Assembly (NCBI GenBank): GCA_030549335.1
Contig: CM060198.1
Coordinates: 62,909,378-62,973,377 of the forward strand
Origin: Pontederia crassipes
Taxonomy: Eukaryota > Streptophyta > Magnoliopsida > Commelinales > Pontederiaceae
Direction of reading: 5' to 3'
Length of the DNA stretch: 64,000 bases
The notes beneath the pieces were generated by a model that was given only the letters and a program-made list of their open reading frames with translations, had not been told where the DNA came from and did not search any database. This document shows positions 45,430 to 57,032 of the stretch, piece after piece. A program made the position numbers and the translations under genes. Positions within the stretch are counted from its first letter, which is position 1, and each line of letters begins with the position of its first letter.

Positions 45430-46010
45430 GTGTAGGAGTTGGATCTTAGTTTATGGACGATCCGGAGAGCTTTTGAGGAGGTGGCTGTGAAACGCCTCCG
45501 AAATCGATTGTACAAATTTCACAAGGTCGTCACGTTCGTCAGTCTCACTTTGGAGTAGGACATACAAAGATGCTCAGGGCATATTAGGCGTCGATTTGAG
45601 AGTCCTTACGTAGAAAGTGGTAAGTATGTTTATTTTTAAATTATTTTTATTAAATTTATAATTTTTGAAAATCTAAGTATTTGATGTTCATAAAGGATGG
45701 ATGAACGATGACAAATGAAGTCGGAAAAGGCAAGAGTTAACCGACTTTCGAAGCCCGAGGCCCACATCCACACAAGGGGGTCGATGCGATATGATGAGCA
45801 TCTATGGCGCATGGTAATTTACATACAATTTCAATTAATCAAACTTTTAACTTATACTTATTTTATAAAATTTGAAACTTTATTATAAGAGGAAAAACAA
45901 GGAGGTCATGTGGACTTTCATGTGGTCTATGAGGCCACGCATAAGAGTCGAAAGACCAACGCCTGGTTATGCCCACTGCTCGTAGCCTTTTGGTAAGTCT
46001 CATCACACGT
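45430..46010 (+). pseudogene. Partial CACTA transposase (unit 1 copy)
   Basis: Exon-like blocks with WTIRRAFEEVAVKRLRNRLY, then KSEKARVNRLSKPEAHIHTR and GSMRYDEHLWRM, then [20 protein letters not shown]. These resemble the plant Ptta/En/Spm transposase domain. Blocks are separated by intron-like AT-rich stretches with GTAAGT and GTAATT donors. The copy is cut at 46028 by the duplication junction, so later exons are missing. Confidence 0.75.
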
Positions 46011-47306
46011 TCACTTGATTGTTGACGCTCCAACTCGTAGGAATCAATAGAAAAGGCAAATCCCCTATGATACACCAGATCCGGCTCGGTTATTGATAGA
46101 GTGAATAGATCTGCCATTTCTTGAAATTTCTCTTCTGATTCAAAACCGTGGTGTAACGTGTAACCCCTTTTGTTCCATATATGCTAAAGGAGGCACCATA
46201 AAGACGCCATTTAGTCGCTATTATTGCACGCAGTAGAGCGAAAATGCACAGAAGAACTTAGCGCTGTTATAACATCGACAAAGTTCGATGTGAATCTAGC
46301 ATCTCAGGATTTGAGACGCTATGTCGACGCTATCTAGGAACCGATATGGGCGTCATATATTTGCACGGGTTTAGCACCAAGAGGTGCGATGCTACGTGGC
46401 GTCACAGATAATGCAACGCTATGTAGATGCCAATATCAAGAAATTCCTAGTGTTGCCTACACATGTAACACATACAATGCTTAATTGGCACTATTTTAAC
46501 ACTCACTTGACGTATATGTTCGAGGAACATATATGTTAAATAAGAAACAAATAACTATATATATGCTATCTATATTTATATAACTATGTGTTATCTATTT
46601 TGACGCGACCTCATATATGTTAATATATATTATCTATACTATACTTTAATGAATAAATAAATTAAATATTATATATGTACCTTCAACATATATATGTATT
46701 CCTACATAATTACTTATATATGCCTACATCATAGGAGTGTTCCTAAATATATAATTTGTTACCTATATTATATATGTTACTTATGCATATAATATATATC
46801 AAATCTTAATTATACATATATTATTTTATATTCTTAATCATGGAATTATGATGGCTGAATTAAGAGACATGATTTGTTACAAATTATCACATTTTAGCAC
46901 CACAATGGAGGTTCAATAGCGTCTATGTAGTGCCACAATAGAGCCGCAGTTATGGTTGACGCTATAGAGACACTATTGGTGTCTCTCTGGCATCTTGTTA
47001 TTGGAACGCTAACATGTATGAGACGCTACGTCGACGTTAGTGTGTCACTAATACGTTTTAGCGTCTCTATAGCGTCGCAGTACTCGACTTTTTATTACAC
47101 TCACTTAATCGAGCATATATAGACATATAAATACACGTATATACTTATACTTATATATAATAAGTACACATATACATATTATTATCACTTAATCTCGTAC
47201 ATATATAGACATATACATACACGTATATACTTATAATACATATAGATATACACATTGTTGTGACTTAATCTCTCACACGTAGACATATACATACACATAT
47301 ACTAGA

Positions 47307-47338
<32 letters not shown>

Positions 47339-47584
47339 CTCGTCTTTTTATTACACTCACTTAATCGAGCATATATAAACATATAAATACACATATATAC
47401 TTATACTTATATATAATAAGTACACATATACATATTATTATCACAATCTCGTACATATATAGACATATACATACACGTATATACTTATAATACATATAGA
47501 TATACACATTGTTGTTACTTAATCATACACATATATTAGATACATACATACATACATACATATATACATACATACATACATACA

Positions 47585-47612
<28 letters not shown>
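47307..47612. repeat. (ACAT)n microsatellites in unit 2
   Basis: Counterparts of the tracts in unit 1, with the same apparent length. Equal microsatellite length in both units again points to a very recent duplication. Confidence 0.93.
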
Positions 47613-47620
<8 letters not shown>

Positions 47621-48247
47621 TGTATATATAATTTTGCCATATACACATATACATATACATGAATAATTATATATGCATTCCTTAATAATTAGATTGTGGG
47701 AATGGAACAGAATGACTGGAACAAAGGCAAAATGCGATGAGAAGCTATCTTTAATATATAGACCTAACATACATATAATAGAAAATTACAATATACAGAA
47801 AAACTATAATAGAAAATTAGAATATAGAAAACCTATTGGTAAAGAAAATTACATACATATAATAGAAAATTAGAATATAGGAAACCTACTAGCGTCGCCC
47901 TGGCGTCTCCACATTGAAATGCTAAGATAATAGAGACGCTACCACGACAATAGTATGTCGCTAATATATTTTAGCGACGCATTAGCTTCTCTATAGCACC
48001 GCATTAGCCGACTTTTTATTACCCTCACTTAATCGGGCACATATTGACATATAAATACACATATATAACACGTACACATATACATATTATTATCACTTAA
48101 TCTCGCACATATAATATTAGATTAGAAAGAAAATTCGAAATAACGTCCCTACAGTCTCGAAATAGCATCTCAATGATGGCGCACATCTAAGTAGTGTCGC
48201 GTCTAAATGATACTCTAAATACTTAACGTAAATCCCTAATCCCTCTT

Positions 48248-48757
48248 TTGTGTTTTCACTTTTTACTGTTACTTCGCTCGCTCGTCAATTTTCACCGCGA
48301 CCGACGACACCTGGCGGTCAACGCCCGACTGTCGATGCCCGCTACTCCGTCGATGCCCGACAGTCGACGCCTGCTACTCCGACGTCGACCTGCTCCGACG
48401 GTGATGCCTGACCCTACCCTTGTCATCGTCTGCCCAACCTCCCTCCTTCGATTCACCCTGCGCCGGCCTCCTCTGCCCAACCGCCCTCCTCCGCCCTCCG
48501 CCGGCCTCCTCCACCCAACCTCATCGAACCCCACCGTCATCCACCTAATCGTCCTCCTTCGATTTGCCATGTGTCATCCTCTTCCACCCAACCGCCCTCC
48601 TCTGCTCTCTGCCTCTGCCACCCTCTGCCTCCTCCGCGGCCCGCCCTCCGCCTCCTCCGTTCGGTGCCGCTCGTCTCCTATCGCCCGCCAACTTCCTCCA
48701 CTGCTTTCCTCCTCTGTCGGCCGTTGACATCCTTCTCCACTTATGAAGGTACGAGCC
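48248..48757 (+). other. C-rich open segment in CACTA unit 2
   Basis: Copy of 44231-44740 with only a few substitutions (for example GACGACGCC to GACGACACC). It precedes the more complete transposase copy, so if it is a 5' exon this is the one joined to it. Confidence 0.45.
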
Positions 48758-49446
48758 TGCACCATCCATTATGTAATTCCTAGTTAATTTATTATTTTTT
48801 TAATTTAATACATGTTACGTTAATTATTTGTTAATTACTTGAAACTAATCTAATTCTTAGTTAATTTGCTATTTTTTAATCTAATACCATGTTAAGTTAA
48901 TTATTAGTTAATTACTTGAAATTAATCTAATTCCTAATTAATTACTTGAAATTAATCTAATTCCTAGTTTATAGATAGTTGAGTTAATCATAACGCTCGA
49001 CACTCTTAGTAATAAAATGAGATTATGAAAAAAAAGAGATATAAAAAAATGACAAAAAAGATTATCAGTATTTGGTACCCAAAATACACATTATGGTCGA
49101 ATTTGAATACGACGATCAAGTACTTGAAACATGTGATCTTGGACTTCGTAACTTCAAAATCATATATTTCAAGTACAATAATTTATTGACATAAGGCTTA
49201 ATATTGTCCGTTACAAAAATGACAAAGCCATATCATAGTTGGATTCCACTTTCATACTCACTAGTACCGTGCGGGATGTCAGTGCTTTTATTCTTTCCCA
49301 CTTGTCGGAAGGGGCAGGATCGTGGAAAGATGTCACAATTCAAGAGTGGGATGACATCTTTCGAGCCTTTATGGTACGATCTTTTATTTGGGTTACATAA
49401 TTTGTTTTATATTATTTAAAAATTACAAAGTTTTAACGTATTGTGT

Positions 49447-50345
49447 AGGAGTTGGATCTTAGTTTATGGACGATCCGGAGAGCTTTTGAGGAGGTGGCTG
49501 TGAAACGCCTCCGAAATCGATTGTACAAATTTCACAAGGTCGTCACGTTCGTCAGTCTCACTTTGGAGTAGGACATACAAAGATGCTCAGGGCATATTAG
49601 GCGTCGATTTGAGAGTCCTTACGTAGAAAGTGGTAAGTATGTTTATTTTTAAATTATTTTTATTAAATTTATAATTTTTGAAAATCTAAGTATTTGATGT
49701 TCATAAAGGATGGATGAACGATGACAAATGAAGTCGGAAAAGGCAAGAGTTAACCGACTTTCGAAGCCCGAGGCCCACATCCACACAAGGGGGTCGATGC
49801 GATATGATGAGCATCTATGGCGCATGGTAATTTACATACAATTTCAATTAATCAAACTTTTAACTTATACTTATTTTATAAAATTTGAAACTTTATTATA
49901 AGAGGAAAAACAAGGAGGTCATGTGGACTTTCATGTGGTCTATGAGGCCACGCATAAGAGTCGAAAGACCAACGCCTGGTTATGCCCACTGCTCGTAGCC
50001 TTTTGGTAAGTCTCATCACACGTTCACTTGATTGTTGACGCTAGTGCACTATTTTTTAAATACGCAATGTTTAAATTTTTTAGGATGACTATAATGTAAA
50101 AATGGCTGAAAAGTACGGAGATGATCCGAGTACTCAGCCACTAGATAATGTTTCTGGGAAGGAATTCATGTTTTTAATTTATGTGTTTTTTGATACATAA
50201 CTTATATATTATATGATTGTATAATTTTTCTATTTCGCAGATGACCCTACTGCTTGGGAGGAGGTGGCCGACACGACATAAGGAGGATACTTGCGTGGCC
50301 TCGGCACAGCCGCTCAAATATGAGCGGAGGATATGCAGGCGACCC
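49447..50345 (+). pseudogene. CACTA Ptta/En/Spm-type transposase remnant
   Basis: Exon-like blocks: 49447-49632 (FEEVAVKRLRNRLYKFHK), about 49710-49826 (KSEKARVNRLSKPEAHIHTR then YDEHLWRM), 49902-50005 ([20 protein letters not shown]), about 50083-50160 (DYNVKMAEKYGDDPSTQPLD) and from 50241 (DDPTAWEEVADTT, then GGYLRGLGTAAQI in a shifted frame). Order and motifs match the C-terminal half of plant CACTA ORF1/Ptta proteins. Stops (for example in the first block and after VADTT) and the lack of a catalytic TNP2-type protein suggest it is inactive. Confidence 0.78.
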
Positions 50346-51149
50346 ATCGGCTTCGTGCTCATCCGCTGCACCTGATATGATACAGCTATCGCAGCAGAGA
50401 TCGCAACAGGTGTCGCAGTAGTTGGCCCCGCTATTGCAGACGATTCAGGGATTGATCCCGATGCAGAATCAATCCTCGCAAGACCATGGACCGAGCACGT
50501 CGGGATCGAATGTCCGGAACGACAACAATAACTCCCTAACCTAGGATAGAAATAAACCATGGGTAGAAACTATATTTTTATTACTTATAAACTTATTATT
50601 AGATATACGTATAGTTTGTTAGTCCAGTTTATTACTTTTCATATTCTTATTTTAAATATTGTGTCTATGATGCTTTCATATTATGCCTATGATCAATATC
50701 AATGCATTTATATGCATTATATAATTGAATGGTGTGGGAAGGGATGGTTGTAATAGGTAAAAAAAATCTGTGATTAGTGCCTCCATCGCGTCGCAGCCGT
50801 AGTCGGCGTTATATTAAATATATCGTCTTTAGCGTCACTTTATCATCTCATTGTTGACACAACAGACATGTTGTTGGTCTCACAATCACGCCGAACTCGC
50901 ATCAACTAACGCATAACGTTAGCGTCTCTTGAGCGCCGGAATAGCGTGTCATTTGTTGCGCCATGTTAGCATCACCGTAGCGACGTTTGTCGACAGCTCC
51001 CAACTAGACATCACGCATCTTCGCAACGTTGAGATAGCATCGACTATTGGTGCTTGTAGCATCTTCGACCTCTTTGGCTCTATTACGACGCCATTAGCCA
51101 TCGATTTCTGGTGTCACATTTTGTCAGTGCTATTTGGACGCTCAAGGGA
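50346..51149. other. CACTA right arm, Gln-codon-rich tail and GCGTC sub-terminal repeats
   Basis: CAG-rich sequence (about 50380-50480) resembles the Gln-rich end of Ptta proteins but has stops. From 50770 to 51190 the GCGTC/AGCGTC motif and its complement recur densely, the expected transposase-binding sub-terminal region. Confidence 0.7.
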
Positions 51150-51229
51150 TGCTATCTGTTCCAGAGACTCAATAGCGCTGCATTAGCATCTCAGTTGTTG
51201 GGTCACTATTATTTGATATTATTGTAGTG
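51150..51229 (-). repeat. CACTA right terminal inverted repeat region
   Basis: On the minus strand it begins CACTACAATAATATC, aligning to the left-end ACTACAAGAAAATTGG with mismatches. Confidence 0.82.
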
Positions 51230-51232
51230 GCT

Positions 51233-53430
51233 TTCCAATCACATTAAAATAGTATGCAATGTATGCTCATGATGCATGAATCTTTATGCACCTTAAAATT
51301 CATATAATATCTTGTTGTACTAATGTCCAACTTCAAATATTTATATTCATAGACTATTTCACACTTGAAAGTTTTCAATCCTTCATAGCTTAACTAGGTG
51401 TTGTCTCATGATTTCAAACTAAGTGTCTGTCAATAAATAATTCATAATTTCTTAATCATAAGTGTAAATCTTATGATTCTAGATAAATTATAAACTATAT
51501 TTATTAAAGTTTCCAACTCCCAAATATCTTTAACTAATTCCAAGTGAATAAGTCATAAAATTCAAGATAATCTGACCTAGGGTTTGTGTTTTGACAAACT
51601 ATGTCATTGAAAGATTAATTTATATGTTTATTCATATTTGCCTATTTAACGAGATAATAATTTTACTGAAAACTAGCCTTCCTTATGATTTATTAATAAT
51701 AATTAGATAATTTAACTCTTTGTATAAGCTTATAACAAAAATAGTCAATTCGGGTCGTGATATGTCAATGTTCTGAAACTAAAAATCACTATGAAATGAA
51801 AAATTCATTTCTCCACATATACATATCAAAATTGTATGATTCCACTTCTCATAGAACCCTTGTAAAATATAATTATTCATATTCAAATTTCAAACTATAA
51901 TTCACTCTATTCCAATCGTGTCTTAATTTACAAATTGAACTTTATTTGACTTAGGTGATTTTTGAGACCATGGAAAGCTAACTTCAAAATGATGAACAAA
52001 AAAGGACAAAATTTATGGACAATGAACCATGAAGATATGAGCATATGAAGTTGAGGGTCAATTTCGGATCTAGGGATTCACCTTAAACAAGCGACGTTGC
52101 CGAATTTCTTTCGGTTGTTCCACTAGGTATTTCGTCTTGGAATTTTTTCGGCTAGGAGAAGATAAGAATAAGTGATTTATATTTTTTTTTTCAAAAATTT
52201 AACATATCATATGATAGTTCATAAACATATATTTCTAAGCAGCTCATTTCTTCAACTGCTTCAAGTCCCGCTAATTGAAACAGATATCTAATAATTTTTA
52301 TTTATTACAAATAAAAATTTAACCTATAATTAATATCAATTAATCTTATTTAAACATATTTATTGTAATATTTATAAATATTAAAATTTATTCCTGATAA
52401 TCTTATATAATTTATTTATAAAGTTATCGATAATGTAATTATGATTATGTTTTAATTCAAATGTTAATTACTACACACAAACTTAACTATATAAGCATCT
52501 AGACTAACTTAATATTAACATGATTACATAAAAATAATATTGTGGAGCACATCCGTGACAATCATCATCATCGTCATCGTCGTCGTTGTCGTCGTCGTCG
52601 TCATCATCATCATCATCATCATCATGATCATGATCATGTTGGTTCACATTATTTCACTATTCTCATTAATTAGAAGAGCTTCTCAATTTCGAGTATGTCA
52701 TATGAAATGATACAACTTATGTCACAATGGTCAATACGATATCAATGACATGATGAGTGTCTTCCTTAAGAGAAGGATACGTCCTCTCTCGATGGAATTC
52801 TTCTTATTGTTTAAGGTGTAACGACTTCATGGCATCTCACTTTCATCGAATCACGTAGCTTCACTATTTTGCATTTAGTGAAGAGTGTTCATTCATTGTC
52901 ATTGCTATTTTCGATTCCTTTTTAATTCTGGAAAGTTCTGCCCGAGAGGAAACATTCTTCCATACTCATTTGTAATCAGTGACCCGAGCAGGGCAGATAA
53001 CAAACGAGTTACTTAACTTCCAGTAATCCTAAATCATATTTTCTGAATCGATCTTTTCCTCATCTTTAAATCGTCTAAACAGTCTTGGTGATACACTAAT
53101 TTTCTTGCATTTTGCCCAGGAGGATTTTTCATTTTCCACTAAGGTGAGCATGAGCCGACCGCAGTCGTCTCACCTTATGTGTATTTCTCTTGAATGCTCG
53201 TTACTCAGTGGACACGAGATCACGACTCAATTTCAAAAAAAAGAAAGCTCGATTTATAAATCAGAGTATCATACACGAGAGTGACGATTGCACCAGTTCC
53301 ATAAACTCCTTCATGTGTGCAACGATGATTGAATATATACATGCGTGAAGGGATATTCATTTATTTTTATCTTAAATGAAGTTCAGAAGACATAAGTTCC
53401 AAGTGAAAACATTCCCCCGACCCTAATATT
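51233..53430. other. AT-rich spacer, no gene recognised
   Basis: Non-coding. Holds a GTC/ATC trinucleotide tract listed separately and possible retroelement-derived sequence toward its right end. Confidence 0.5.
52561..52640. repeat. (ATC/GTC)n trinucleotide microsatellite
   Basis: Compound CAT/CGT triplet run ending in ATGATCATGATCATG, a short palindrome. Confidence 0.95.
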
Positions 53431-54640
53431 TAGCTACACTTTTCTCTATCTACTTTAGCATTAAAAATCCATAAAAATTAGAGTAATCTTATTTGTTGTG
53501 ATTTTTAGTTTATAGCATTTCACTTTTTTATTTTGAACAACAACTATAAACTTGACTTTTCCTTCAAACAATTTAATTAAGTGTGAACATTTCAACTTTA
53601 TTTCTGTGGATCGACCTTCAAGCACTACAATGATATGCCATTTACTTTCGGTTCTCGTAGTAATAGTGTAGATGATTTATAAATTTAAAACTTTATTCGA
53701 TATTCTTCTGTGTTTAATAATATACACACTTTATACGAGTCAAGCATCAAAACTAAAAACTATTGTACCAACAATAGATTCTAAACATGCTTATGATGTA
53801 AACTTAGAAGTCGTGACCTCTCACTGCAACTAAATATCATTCGAATTTAAATTAATTAATCTAGAGTTCACACTACTGCAAGTATACAGGTCGAGTAGAA
53901 ATCACGAGTGTCGTAACTCTATTGACTTAGATCGATAAAATTCTAATTATATCTCAAAATTATCACGAATGCTAATAAATGGAAGAAGAGTTTAAAAGGC
54001 GATTGTCGAATTGAAGGAACTAATGGAAAGAGAACTCCCTTGTGGAGAATTGGCTACTAATGCGGTTATGATCCTTATATGAGACGATTGATCTCTCGAT
54101 ACTAATTCGTTGGACTATCTAACTCTTCCTTCTCATCCCTAGATCTTTCTCAAGATGTTAAGAAATAAGCCGAAGATATGTAGGCGAGATTTGATAATCA
54201 ATTCATCTTTCAATTTGATTATCACAGGAGTTGATCTCTCGATCTTATAAAATCTGCATTTTAAGGACTCTAACCATGGCGATAACTCAATCTAGGACAA
54301 CTATGGTCATCGTGGACTATCGTCTCACAATGTGATAATGTAGACCTCTCGGCCGCATTGGAATTAAAAGAACCGATTAAGGAAATGAAATTGCTAATGG
54401 CTTGAACAAAGACTACATTTTCTTTCGAATAAGATAGACTATATGTATATGTGGGAAGATGTCTCGATCTATAAAAGTTAAACACAATCAAATCATTCGC
54501 AATAGAACATTAAGCTATTCAAATAGTTGTCTAAGAGTACGACTAAAAAAGGAAATCAAAATCATAGTAGCCACACAATTGCACTACAAGGAGTTTAGAG
54601 TTTAGCCGAGCATCGACATAAATTGAACAAAAGTGTTTTT
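53431..54640. mobile_element. Possible decayed Athila/Tat-type gypsy fragment
   Basis: CTGTGGATCGACCTTCAAGC at about 53606 and CACTACTGCAAGTATACAGG at about 53872 resemble phrases commonly seen in leader and LTR-end regions of plant Tat/Athila elements. No coding domain, LTR pair or target duplication was found. Weak. Confidence 0.3.
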
Positions 54641-57032
54641 CATGTCCTCTCCTTCCCCTCAAAATGAAACTTTTCTTTGTTCCTCCCTTTTCTGATTTCT
54701 GCTTTGGTCCCGGTCTCCTCCTCTTCCAATGCCCCTTTAGTTGGTCCTCTTTTCTCTCTCTTGAAATTCAAAATTCAAAAAATTGTTACACTCCAATAGA
54801 CTTATTCAAAGTTGTCAAATAATAATCATATATCTCAAAATTAGATCAAATTTCATGTAAATGTAGCAGAATTCATATCTGGATTATTGATAATACTGAG
54901 TAAAACAAGGGATGATCAAAATTCATCAAAATATATCATTAATAATGATGCATAATCAAATTATTAATAAGCATGATTTTTAGTATCTAATTCATTAAAA
55001 GTATTACTATAATATTTATCAAATCTATCTTTCACAAAAGATACTAATAGGTTATTACACTCGTTATCCAATTACTAGCATGAACCTAAGTCTAACTGCA
55101 ACTCTTACAATATGATATACTCCTCAGAAAATCATATCACATAATTTAGATCCCCTTAATCATACATCTTTCGTCATTTATCTCCTTATTAGCTTTACTT
55201 GTTTCTTTCTCTTCATTCCACAGTTTTTAGCACCTCTCGATTTCTCTCTTTGAGCCTCTTGTTGCCGCCACAATAAGGAAAACTAGCACCAACAAGTTGG
55301 AGGTGAAGGGTGTGAGGGAACGTAGGAAAGAAACAATGAGACTAAAAGGAGAAAAAATGGAAATTATGTTTTATATATCCCAAAAAGTATGAATGTGAAA
55401 AAGTTCATATATTCTCATGAATTCAAATTGGAAGGAAATAAGAAAAGTTCAATTTGTTTTTTCTTTTTTTTTCTTATGGTTGAAGATTCGATCAATCTGA
55501 ATTATCAAGTTTAGATATATGAAATTGACGTCAATATTATAAATTGTGCTTGATGAATTTCTTAATAGTTTTGCGCAATCATAGTAAAGGATTTCTCAAT
55601 TCCTATGTTAATAAAAGTAACATGCAAGATTGGGCATACCATTTTGATCCTTGAATAGTAACTTGGTTGAAGCCTAGATGTTTCATAATAAATTTCACTC
55701 TTCTACTTTTTCCCAGCTATTCTCATAAGGAAGAGTTATATCCAATACTTCATTTCTATTTCTATCCTAATTTAAACATTAGAAATGTATTGATTGTTAT
55801 GCAAGTTTCAAATATTTTTCCTAAATTCTGCAGCTGCTTACGAGTTACAAGGCCGCTGGATCATTTTACACTTTCAAAATATGGTTCTTGATACATTAGG
55901 ATATATTAATATATTAAAAAATCTTAATTTTAGTATTATTCTTTGTTATTTTGTATTTCGAGCATTCACATTCTTCAAATAACAAAGAGAATCCGTCAAC
56001 TTAGCAGTTTGATTTGATTAGAGAATAATAAATAATAATTTGATTAGCGATTTATTTATAAATTTAATAAAAAAATGTTTATAATAATTAAAGAACAACA
56101 AAAAATACACATAAAAATAAAATGTATATTTATTCTCATAAGCATCAATTCCATAAGATTTAAAATATTTTATTTTGACAATATTATTACAAAATATTTC
56201 AATATAAAACATTAATTATTTTAAAATAAAATTTTGTTTGGGTTTTAAGTAAAATTAAAGATGTGATATATTAAAATAAAAAATAATAGATGATGTTTAA
56301 AAATTAAATAAAATTTTATATTAAAACCATAATAATAGGAGCAAAATATAAAACTATTAGTTTCTATATTTTCTAAGCTATTGAGAGTGATTTTATAACG
56401 CTTTCTGTTAAAAATTTTAAATGTTATTTTTTAAAAAAATATTTACCAAATGTTTATATTAGTATTTTGTTTAATATTCTACTATTTGACCATGTACCTA
56501 AAACATAATTTTTCTTGTAAGAAAAAAAATCAAGAATTAGATTTCAGGAATTAACGTATTTTAATTGCTATTAAATTAATGACATTTTTTCCCATTCAAA
56601 TTTATCATTGTCTAAGATTATTAGTATATGACGTTATTCGAGTTCGAGTGGTTTGATAAATTTAATTGCATCTTCACATCAATTTCTTTTTTTTTTTGAT
56701 TATTTACGAAGCGGTGTTGATGGGACGTTAAAGAATACACTATTGACAGATTAAAAACCTACTCACTATCAAGCTTAACTATATGATAAAATCATCTCAA
56801 CTTACGTACCTAATAACGATAGACAACAATTTTTTTTTACAAAATTCGAATTTGAGATTTTACTTCAGCAATCTCTTACCACTCAACCTTTTTAAAATAT
56901 TAAACTTTATCGGATATAAATCTTTATATCAATAGGGGGCCGCATGGAAACCGTGTTGCCAAAAACGAGTCGTCCTTGTTACATAAACAATCGCCCCACT
57001 CTTTGTGTGCCCGCGGCGAAACCTCGACCCAG
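54641..57032. other. AT-rich spacer and upstream region of the TBL2-like gene
   Basis: No gene recognised. Composition turns GC rich at about 56935, about 100 bp before the start codon. Confidence 0.5.

Larger units (their letters stand above)
42012..46028 (+). repeat. Internal tandem unit 1 (4017 bp)
   Basis: Starts TCCAACTCGTAGGAATCAAT and ends TTGATTGTTGACGC, directly followed by unit 2. It includes GCGTC-rich segments, CATA microsatellites, a C-rich open segment and a truncated transposase portion (about 45430-46010). Confidence 0.97.
46029..50041 (+). repeat. Internal tandem unit 2 (4013 bp)
   Basis: Nearly identical to unit 1; I found only about five substitutions and one 4 bp deletion (in the TTAATTAC-rich stretch at about 48835). 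Unit 2 runs on into the unique right part of the element (CTAGTGCACTATTTT). Confidence 0.97.
41857..51229 (+). mobile_element. CACTA (En/Spm-type) DNA transposon with an internal 4 kb duplication
   Basis: The 3 bp target duplication GCT (41854-41856 and 51230-51232) flanks the element. The right end is ATTGTAGTG, the reverse complement of CACTACAAT. The left end reads AACTACAAGAAAATTGG, a CACTACAAG terminus whose first base is changed. Sub-terminal regions are rich in short GCGTC/GACGC motifs (AGCGTC, GACGCTA). Inside, 42012-46028 is repeated at 46029-50041. Remnants of a plant Ptta/En/Spm transposase lie near the right end. With stops in its frames it is probably non-autonomous. Confidence 0.92.

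Noticed and set aside
54270..54491. 73-codon minus-strand frame
   Set aside because: No family signature; lies in possible decayed retroelement sequence.
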